Source: Acrocarpospora catenulata (GTDB lineage Bacteria; Actinomycetota; Actinomycetes; Streptosporangiales; Streptosporangiaceae). Taken from it: a stretch of DNA of 64,000 nucleotides. The DNA lies in the NCBI RefSeq assembly GCF_018476525.1, contig NZ_JAHCST010000026.1, positions 37,871 to 101,870 of the forward strand, written 5' to 3'. The notes below the pieces were generated by a model. It did no database searches, was not told where the DNA came from, and saw nothing but the letters and a program-made list of their open reading frames with translations. A program made the translations under genes and the position numbers. This document shows positions 58,377 to 64,000 of the stretch, piece by piece; positions within the stretch are counted from its first letter, which is position 1, and every line of letters begins with the position of its first letter.

Positions 58377-58575
58377 CCTTGTCGTACATGCCCATTTGGT
58401 CTTGTTTCGGCATCCGGTATTCACCGGTGCCCACCTGGAACGTATGGAGCAGATCATGCGGGAGGTGTGCGCGGACTTCGGACCGGACTGCGCAGAAATT
58501 TCGGGGATTGACCGAGATTTAGCACTGAACCGGATCAGCGGCAAGAGCGGGTTATCCGCGTTATCTGGGCTGTAG
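58377..58575 (+). pseudogene. TnpA (Y1 HUH transposase) N-terminal fragment
   Basis: The plus strand encodes LVVHAHLVLFRHPVFTGAHL and RMEQIMREVCADFGPDCAEI, the N-terminus of IS200-type TnpA, then stops at 58575. The HUH motif, the catalytic Tyr and the usual VTKY stretch are absent. An upstream in-frame extension to 58273 is antisense to tnpB and not part of it. Confidence 0.75.
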
Positions 58576-58767
58576 AGCGGCTTCTATTTATGTGCACCGG
58601 TCCACGGCAATGAACGTTTCATTGCTGAGCGTGTGGTTTTCGTGCGTTGTCCCAGTTGGCTGTTGGCCGGTTTGATCGGGGGCTTGCGGCTTAACCGGTC
58701 CATATCTTCACTTGAGGCGACCCCGGGTCAGGCGGAGTCCCCGATCAGATCTCCCACGGAGGAGCGC

Positions 58768-60375
58768 ATGCACGCCCATCTCCTACTCCGCCGCGTCCTG
58801 GCCCTGGTGCTGGTCGCCGCCGGGGTGCTCGTTGTCCGCGGCGCCCCGGCGCAGGCCGTCCCCGCGGGGTTCGCCTACCGTTGCGGCATCCACTTCTGCC
58901 TGGACGGCAAGAACTTCTACTTCGCCGGCGCCAACACCTACGACGTGTTCACCTTCGGCGGCAGCTACGGCGACACCGAGACGCAGTACATGGACAAGGC
59001 CAAGATCGACCAGCACTTCGCCGACCTGCAGGCCGACAAGGTCAGCGTGCTCCGCCTGTGGATGTTCAGCCACGAGGACTGGCACGGCTTCGAGAAGACC
59101 AAGGGCGTCTACAACGACCAGCAGTTCGCCCTCTTCGACTACGTCATCCAGTCGGCCAAGTCGCACGGCATCAAGCTGATCCCGGTGTTCGAGAACTACT
59201 GGGAGGCGTACGGCGGCATCGACACCCGCCTCCAGTGGGAGGGGCTGAGCGGTGGCCATCCCGGGCGCGCCAAGTTCTTCAACAAGACCCAGTGCCCCGG
59301 GTGCTTCACCCAGTACAAGAACTACGTCTCGTACGTGCTGAACCGCACCAACCACTACAGCGGGATCAAGTACAAGGACGAACCGGCCATCTTCGCCTGG
59401 GAGCTGATGAACGAGCCGCGATACCAGGACGTCAGCGCCGCCGAGAACACCAGCGGAGCCACCCTGCGCGCCTGGGTGGACGAGATGGGCGCGCACGTCA
59501 AGAGCATCGACCCCAACCACATGCTCGGCACCGGCCTGGAGGGCCACGAGTCCCGGTACGGCTTCGGCGGCGACGAGGGCAACCCGTTCGTGTACATCCA
59601 CCAGTCGCCGTACATCGACTACACCTCGGCGCACCCCTACCCGCAGGCGGGGTGGGCGAACCTGACCCTGGAGCAGACCAAGACGCTCATCGGGCGCTGG
59701 ATCTCCGACTCCCACAACCTGGTGGGCAAGCCGTTCTTCATGGGCGAGTGGAACACCGACATCTCCGGCACACGCAACCAGTGGTGGACCGAGATCTACA
59801 ACTACTTCGCGGCCCAGGACGGCGACGGCTCCGCCTTCTGGTGGTACCCGCACCGCTCCGCGGGCGGCGACCAGCACGCGGTCAAGTTCGGCGACCCCGC
59901 CCTGGCCATCTTCCGCGCCCACTCCACGGCGATGGCCGCCAAGAACGGCACCAACCCCTCGCCGTCCCCCTCGCCCAGCCCGTCACCGTCCCCGTCGCCC
60001 AGCCCCTCACCCAGTCCGTCCCCGTCCCCTTCCCCGTCGCCATCTCCCAGCCCTTCGCCCTCCACCGGCAAGGCCTGTACGGCCACCTACGCCATCACCA
60101 ACCAGTGGCCCGGCGGCTTCGGCGTCACGGTGACCGTCAAGAACTCCGGCACCGTCGGCATCACGGGCTGGACCGTCAAGTGGACCTTCGCCAACGGCCA
60201 GGCCGTCACCCAGCTCTGGAGCGGCACCCTGTCGACCTCCGGCTCCGCGGTCACCGTCGGCAACGTGTCCTACAACGGAACCCTCGGCACCAACGCCACC
60301 ACCACCTTCGGCTTCAACGGAAGCTGGAGCGGCACCAACAACGTCCCGTCCCCCGTGACCTGCACGGCGGTGTGA
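58768..60375 (+). CDS. secreted GH5-type endo-glycanase (beta-mannanase-like) with C-terminal CBM2
   Basis: 535 residues. Sec signal peptide (HLLLRRVLALVLVAAGVLVV, cleavage after AQA about residue 31). Glycoside hydrolase clan-A barrel about 35-395: general acid/base Glu in ELMNEPRYQD (about 216) and nucleophile Glu in FFMGEWNTDI (about 327). A Pro-Ser linker of about 34 residues (59958-60060), then CBM2 (about 433-535; TATYAITNQWPGGFGVTVTV, GWTVKWTFANGQ, Cys at both ends). It probably cuts mannan or a related plant polysaccharide. ATG 58768 follows GGAGGAG. Confidence 0.9.
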   Translation: MHAHLLLRRVLALVLVAAGVLVVRGAPAQAVPAGFAYRCGIHFCLDGKNFYFAGANTYDVFTFGGSYGDTETQYMDKAKIDQHFADLQADKVSVLRLWMFSHEDWHGFEKTKGVYNDQQFALFDYVIQSAKSHGIKLIPVFENYWEAYGGIDTRLQWEGLSGGHPGRAKFFNKTQCPGCFTQYKNYVSYVLNRTNHYSGIKYKDEPAIFAWELMNEPRYQDVSAAENTSGATLRAWVDEMGAHVKSIDPNHMLGTGLEGHESRYGFGGDEGNPFVYIHQSPYIDYTSAHPYPQAGWANLTLEQTKTLIGRWISDSHNLVGKPFFMGEWNTDISGTRNQWWTEIYNYFAAQDGDGSAFWWYPHRSAGGDQHAVKFGDPALAIFRAHSTAMAAKNGTNPSPSPSPSPSPSPSPSPSPSPSPSPSPSPSPSPSPSTGKACTATYAITNQWPGGFGVTVTVKNSGTVGITGWTVKWTFANGQAVTQLWSGTLSTSGSAVTVGNVSYNGTLGTNATTTFGFNGSWSGTNNVPSPVTCTAV

Positions 60376-60388
60376 CACACCGGTAGAC

Positions 60389-60419
60389 ACGCCTCCCCAT
60401 CGGTTCGATGGGGAGGCGT
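60389..60419 (+). terminator. strong terminator after the glycanase gene
   Basis: A perfect 14-bp stem (ACGCCTCCCCATCG and complement) with a GTT loop lies 13 bases after the stop and is followed by TTCGCCTT. Confidence 0.85.
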
Positions 60420-60539
60420 TCGCCTTGCGGGCACCGGTCCGGGGTCCAGGACGCGCGTCTCGGGACGTGGACCTGCACCGGAGAAGGGGGAGGTGGCCGC
60501 TAGTGTTGGGAGCAGTGTCTTCGAGCGCGAGAGTGATCA

Positions 60540-60803
60540 ATGACGACCTTCGATGAGCTGTATTCGCTGTTGGCGGAGCGTGCCCGGGTCCGGCCGGAAG
60601 GGTCGGGAACGGTGGCCGCGTTGGACGCGGGAGTGCACGCCATCGGGAAGAAGATCGTGGAGGAGGCCGCCGAGGTCTGGATGGCCGCCGAGTACGAGTC
60701 GGCGGACCGGGCCGCGGAGGAGATCTCGCAGCTGCTCTACCACCTCCAGGTGCTGATGCTGGCGCGGGGGATCGACCTGGACCAGGTCTACAAGCATCTG
60801 TAG
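60540..60803 (+). CDS. hisE: phosphoribosyl-ATP pyrophosphatase
   Basis: 87 residues. MazG-like fold with [16 protein letters not shown], where the Glu residues bind metal, and [18 protein letters not shown]. Second step of histidine synthesis, hydrolysing PR-ATP to PR-AMP. The start context GAGTGATCAATG is the same as that of hisG 65 bp downstream. hisE-hisG pairing is usual in actinobacteria. Confidence 0.96.
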   Translation: MTTFDELYSLLAERARVRPEGSGTVAALDAGVHAIGKKIVEEAAEVWMAAEYESADRAAEEISQLLYHLQVLMLARGIDLDQVYKHL

Positions 60804-60868
60804 GGGCTCGCCGACCGAGCCCCGACTTGTAGCCCTTGACCAGATCCGAACCTGTGGTGGAGTGATCA

Positions 60869-61714
60869 ATGTTTCGCCTAGCCGTACCGAACAAGGGCGC
60901 CCTCACCGAGGCCGCCCAGACGATCCTGAAAGAAGCCGGGTACCGCCAGCGCAAGGACACCAAGGAGTTGGTGGTCGTCGACCCCGAGAACTCCTGTGAG
61001 CTGTTCTTCCTGCGTCCCCGGGACATCGCCGTGTACGTGGGGGAGGGCACCCTGGACGCCGGTATCACCGGCCGGGACATGCTCTTCGACTCCGGGGCCC
61101 CGGCCGAGGAGGTGGTGCCGCTCGGCTTCGGGCGCTCCACGTTCCGGTTCGCCGCGCTCCCCGGCGCCTTCAGCAGCGTGCAGGACCTGACCGGCAAGCG
61201 CATCGCCACCTCCTACGCCGGGCTCCTCGGCAAGTACCTGGCCGAGGAGGGCGTGGACGCGCGGGTGATCAAGCTGGACGGCGCGGTGGAGACCGCCATC
61301 CGGCTGGGCGTGGCCGACGCCGTGGCCGACGTGGTGGAGACCGGCACCACCCTGCGCAACGTCGGCCTGGAGGTCTTCGGCGAGCCCATCGCCCGCTCCG
61401 AGGCCATCCTCATCAAGCAGGCCGGCGCCGCCGAGAACAGCGGTTTCCAGCAGTTCGTCCGCCGCCTCCAGGGCGTCCTGGTGGCCCGCGACTACGTGAT
61501 GATGGACTACGACATCCGCGCCGAGCGCATCGAGGAGGCGATCGCCCTCACGCCCGGCATGGAGGGTCCCACCGTCTCCCCGCTGCACCGCGAGGGCTGG
61601 GTCGCGGTCCGCGCCATGGTGCCCCGGCGCGGCCACCAGTCGGTGATGGACCAGCTCTGGGAGCTCGGCGCCAAGGCCATCCTGGTCACCGACATCTACG
61701 CCTGCCGCCTCTGA
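60869..61714 (+). CDS. hisG: ATP phosphoribosyltransferase, long form
   Basis: 281 residues, the long HisG with a C-terminal ACT-like regulatory domain (about 210-281), so feedback inhibition by histidine is expected. Catalytic part: FRLAVPNKGALTEAAQ, DAGITGRDML, RIATSYAGLLGKYL and the PRPP loop ADAVADVVETGTTLRNVGL without its last residue (about 150-167). First step of histidine synthesis. Confidence 0.97.
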   Translation: MFRLAVPNKGALTEAAQTILKEAGYRQRKDTKELVVVDPENSCELFFLRPRDIAVYVGEGTLDAGITGRDMLFDSGAPAEEVVPLGFGRSTFRFAALPGAFSSVQDLTGKRIATSYAGLLGKYLAEEGVDARVIKLDGAVETAIRLGVADAVADVVETGTTLRNVGLEVFGEPIARSEAILIKQAGAAENSGFQQFVRRLQGVLVARDYVMMDYDIRAERIEEAIALTPGMEGPTVSPLHREGWVAVRAMVPRRGHQSVMDQLWELGAKAILVTDIYACRL

Positions 61715-61729
61715 AGTAGGCGACCCGGG

Positions 61730-61783
61730 TAGACAACATCACGGGAAGAGCCCAGTATCGTCACTGTGCGTGACGATACTGGG
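61730..61783 (+). promoter_or_regulatory. promoter and 13-bp inverted repeat enclosing the carbonic anhydrase start codon
   Basis: CCCAGTATCGTCA (61751-61763) and TGACGATACTGGG (61771-61783) are perfect complements, with GTG 61766 in the 7-base gap. TAGACA (61730-61735) and CAGTAT (61753-61758), 17 bp apart, could be -35 and -10 and would start transcription at or near the GTG (leaderless). The repeat is then a DNA operator at +1. If transcription starts upstream, it is an RNA hairpin hiding the start codon. Confidence 0.5.
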
Positions 61784-62494
61784 CTGACCCGCCGTCGCAT
61801 CCTGTCCGCCGTCGCGATGCTGACCGGCGGCTTCCTGGCCGGCGCCGCCCTGGTGGGCGAGGCGGCGGTCGAGGCGGGCCACCGGCCCGACCTCCTCCCG
61901 ACCACCCCTGACGAGGCCTGGCGGCTGCTCATGGCCGGGAACGACCGCTGGGCCTCCGGCCGCTCCCGCCACCCCCACCAGGACCTGGCCCGCCGCGTCG
62001 AGGTGTCGGCCGGCCAGTCGCCGTACGCGGTGGTGGTCTCGTGCATCGACTCCCGGGTCCCACCCGAGATGATCTTCGACACCGGGATCGGCGACGTCCT
62101 GGCCGTCCGGACCGCCGCCCACACCGTGGACCCCCTGGTCACCGCCGCCATCGAGTACGGCCCGGCGGACCTGCGGGCCTCCCTGGTCGTGGTCCTGGGC
62201 CACCAGTACTGCGGCGCGGTGACGGCGGCGGCCGAGGCGCTCGCCAGCCACAGACCCCTCCCGCACGGCCTGCGGCCCATCGAGACCGCGCTCCGCCCCG
62301 CCTACCAGCGATCAAGCACCGGCGGCCTCACCGGACCCCTGCTGATCGAGAGCATGATCCACGATCACACCACGACGGTGGCCGACGCCCTGTGCCACGA
62401 CCCGCTGCTGGCGCCCCGGGCCCGCTCGGGCGGGTTGCAGGTGGTCGGCGCGTACTACTCCCTGGAGTCCGGCCGGGTCACCAGGCTGGTCTAG
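61766..62494 (+). CDS. Tat-exported beta-class carbonic anhydrase
   Basis: 242 residues. N-terminus TRRRILSAVAMLTGGFLAGA is a twin-arginine-like signal with hydrophobic core (about 8-28). Zinc ligands: Cys in VVSCIDSRVPPEM (about 93) with the Asp-Arg dyad, and His/Cys in VLGHQYCGAV (about 145 and 148). Reversible CO2 hydration outside the membrane is expected. Beta-class enzymes with Tat signals occur in actinobacteria. No hisG linkage is likely. Its stop shares CTAG with the convergent EAL gene. Confidence 0.9.
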   Translation: MRDDTGLTRRRILSAVAMLTGGFLAGAALVGEAAVEAGHRPDLLPTTPDEAWRLLMAGNDRWASGRSRHPHQDLARRVEVSAGQSPYAVVVSCIDSRVPPEMIFDTGIGDVLAVRTAAHTVDPLVTAAIEYGPADLRASLVVVLGHQYCGAVTAAAEALASHRPLPHGLRPIETALRPAYQRSSTGGLTGPLLIESMIHDHTTTVADALCHDPLLAPRARSGGLQVVGAYYSLESGRVTRLV

Positions 62495-63852
62495 GCCCTG
62501 GTGGCCGGGGTGTTGGCGACGTGGCGGATGAGGTCGCTGACGTGGACGATGCCGAGGCAGCGGCCGACCTCGTCGACGACCACCAGGTCGTCGTAGACGC
62601 GGTCGGCGTCCTGCCCGGCCAGTTGCATGGCGGCGATGGCCGGGGTGGTCTTGGGGACCAGACGGGCGGTGTCGGCGAGGCGGTGGGCGGGCTTCTTGGC
62701 GTGCAGGGCGTGGCCGTAGGCGCCGGCCATGAAGAGCAGGAAACGGCTGCGGTCGATCATGCTCTGCGGGCGCTGGTAGTCGTCGACCAGGATGACGCTG
62801 GAGACCGAGGCCTCGGTGCCGAAGGCGGCGACCACGTCCTCGGCCTGGGCGGTCATCGGGAGGGTCAGGGCGGGGAGCAGGAACTCCGAGACCCGGGGAC
62901 CGAGCAGGGCGGCCATCGGGGTGGCCTCGGGGATGGGGACCGGGACGTGCACGCGGCCGTGCGCGGGCGTCCAGTCCGGCGGGGCCAGCAGCGGGCCCTG
63001 GGCCAGGCGGATGCCCCAGCCGCGGATGGCGGCCAGCTGGGCCTCGTCGCGGACGGCCGGGGCCAGCACGTGCGCGCCCACGCCCTTGGCCATGCCGACC
63101 AGGGCCTCGGCCAGGGCGGCGCGGCGGGGGTCGCGCGGGATGCGGTCCATCAGCTCGCCGGCGATCACGATCACGTACGGCGGGGCGTCGGCGAGCAGGT
63201 CGAGCGGCAGGTGGCGGGCGCCGAGCCCGCCGTAGGCGATCAGGTAGCCGGCCGCGCGCAGGCCGTCCAGACCGGCCAGCAGCGCGCCGCGCTCCTCGGC
63301 GGCCAGGTTGCCCTCCAGCACCAGGATGACCTCGCGGGGGCGCCGCCCGCCCACCCGCAGGGCCTCGTGCACCGGGGCCAGACCGGCCGTGCCCGCGACC
63401 ACGGCGCCCAGCGGGATGGACAGCACCAGCGGCAGCCGGGCCTCCTGCTCGGTGGCCGCGCGGATGGCGTTGACGGTGGCGGACACGTCGGCCGCGCCCG
63501 CGCCCAGCCGTCCGTCGGCGGTGACGTGGACCGCGATCACGCCGCCGGAGTCCAGGTCCACGACAGGGGTGAAGGCGGCGGCGGGGCCGTCCGGGGTCGC
63601 GGGCAGCGTGCTGTCGGGCGCCCCGGTGGCCGCCGGTGGGGCGGACCAGGCCGGGACGTACCCCGAGACGGTGAACGGCCCGGAGGGCGAATGTTCCGCG
63701 ATGGGCGGTTCGGTCGCGACCGGCGCTGAAAGCGGTGAGGGAACCGACACGCTTTGCATTCTGGTCGGCTGACCGACCAGAAGCCTGAACGGTGAACCGA
63801 AGTTCACCGACATTTCCTCATTTGTTGCGACGAGAAGCCCCAGATCGGACAT
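62491..63852 (-). CDS. degenerate EAL-domain plus CBS-domain protein
   Basis: About 453 residues from ATG 63852; ATG 63813 is an alternative. A Pro/Ala-rich N-terminus (about 25-90), an EAL-like barrel (about 90-315), then a linker and a CBS-like C-terminus (about 360-453; DDLVVVDEVGRCLGIVHVSDL). In the barrel the EAL tripeptide is AVH (VIAVHV), the DDFG loop reads AYGGLG, and the later Glu loop reads APAVRDEAQ. Metal-binding residues needed for cyclic-di-GMP hydrolysis are therefore missing. It is probably a nucleotide-binding regulator rather than a phosphodiesterase. Confidence 0.78.
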   Translation of the reverse strand: MSDLGLLVATNEEMSVNFGSPFRLLVGQPTRMQSVSVPSPLSAPVATEPPIAEHSPSGPFTVSGYVPAWSAPPAATGAPDSTLPATPDGPAAAFTPVVDLDSGGVIAVHVTADGRLGAGAADVSATVNAIRAATEQEARLPLVLSIPLGAVVAGTAGLAPVHEALRVGGRRPREVILVLEGNLAAEERGALLAGLDGLRAAGYLIAYGGLGARHLPLDLLADAPPYVIVIAGELMDRIPRDPRRAALAEALVGMAKGVGAHVLAPAVRDEAQLAAIRGWGIRLAQGPLLAPPDWTPAHGRVHVPVPIPEATPMAALLGPRVSEFLLPALTLPMTAQAEDVVAAFGTEASVSSVILVDDYQRPQSMIDRSRFLLFMAGAYGHALHAKKPAHRLADTARLVPKTTPAIAAMQLAGQDADRVYDDLVVVDEVGRCLGIVHVSDLIRHVANTPATRA

Positions 63853-64000
63853 CGCCTAAAGCAGCGACGTTAACCTGGATCTTTCGTGATCTTCCCGTGG
63901 TCGGTTGAATGGTCCGGCTGAGCGTTGATTGCGTGATCGGGTCAGTGTTGTGGCCCGGCTGTCGTGCCGGGTTGACGGGGATCCACGGGCCCGCGGTTGT
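63853..64000. other. 148-bp window edge without a recognised feature
   Basis: Upstream region of the EAL-CBS gene, so it presumably holds its promoter. No open frame, hairpin or repeat could be supported. Confidence 0.5.

Larger units (their letters stand above)
57630..58575. mobile_element. decayed IS200/IS605-family element (divergent tnpA and tnpB remnants)
   Basis: A perfect 20-bp palindrome (CCCCGGGCTT/AAGCCCGGGG, 57630-57649) lies 22 bp past the tnpB stop, the position of the right-end hairpin in IS605 elements. A minus-strand tnpB wreck (57672-58369) and a plus-strand tnpA fragment (from about 58377) follow in divergent arrangement. The left end could not be found and both genes are truncated. 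The element separates the helicase from the glycanase gene. Confidence 0.8.

Overview
The window is a 64 kb piece of a high-GC actinobacterial chromosome. It carries whiA, rbpA, opcA, a leaderless-looking sufR, SufBDCSU gene order and many GTG starts. Gene content fits a mycelial actinomycete, most likely near Streptosporangiaceae; this is inference from gene content, as no rRNA is present. No rRNA, tRNA or CRISPR array was seen.

Layout. (1) 1-10.4 kb, all plus: the end of uvrA, a Tat/lipobox Rieske protein, uvrC-rapZ-yvcK-whiA, then gap-pgk-tpiA, secG and rbpA. (2) 10.4-17.8 kb: an amidohydrolase/FAD-oxidase pair, an ACT-GNAT protein, a stand-alone Clp-N-repeat protein, a GNAT, small membrane and coiled-coil proteins and a secreted protein. 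(3) 17.8-23.4 kb: a TctCBA solute transporter divergent from a CitA/CitB-type two-component system. (4) 23.5-35.6 kb: an SDR, a Nudix hydrolase, then the minus-strand pentose-phosphate/glycolysis operon tkt-tal-pgi-zwf-opcA-pgl, with ctaB and a PrsW-type protease divergent from it. (5) 35.6-38.0 kb, a scar-like region: a frameshifted C-terminal remnant of a peptide-maturation-type methyltransferase, a 148-bp duplicate of the pgl 3' end, and a leaderless ArsR/SRPBCC/RibD-like cassette, ending at ctaA. (6) 39.0-44.9 kb: a hydroxyproline-catabolism operon (three-subunit FAD/2Fe-2S dehydrogenase, DapA-like deaminase, 2-epimerase, GntR regulator). (7) 44.9-48.6 kb: an EamA exporter, an ABC-2 exporter and a VOC protein. 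(8) 48.6-55.2 kb: the complete SUF Fe-S assembly operon behind an iron-box-like sequence. (9) 55.2-64 kb: a DEAD-box helicase with a structured leader, an IS200/IS605 wreck, a secreted GH5-CBM2 glycanase, hisE-hisG, a Tat-exported beta-carbonic anhydrase and a degenerate EAL-CBS protein.

How the genes connect. Central carbon metabolism dominates: lower glycolysis on one strand and oxidative/non-oxidative pentose phosphate on the other, with YvcK and RapZ as metabolism-linked regulators. CtaA/CtaB make heme A. SUF supplies Fe-S clusters to enzymes such as the hydroxyproline dehydrogenase subunits encoded nearby.

Most unusual signals. (a) Inverted duplicate ends (pgl 3' end plus a 32-bp ctaA-end repeat) flank the whole tkt-to-ctaB block and bracket different cargo genes on each side, a possible inversion footprint. 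(b) Three different in-frame minisatellites sit in one hydroxyproline dehydrogenase subunit, one of them resembling a DRPxx repeat in the RNA helicase. (c) A 13-bp perfect inverted repeat encloses the carbonic anhydrase start codon. (d) A DasR-like palindrome overlaps the putative gap -35 region.
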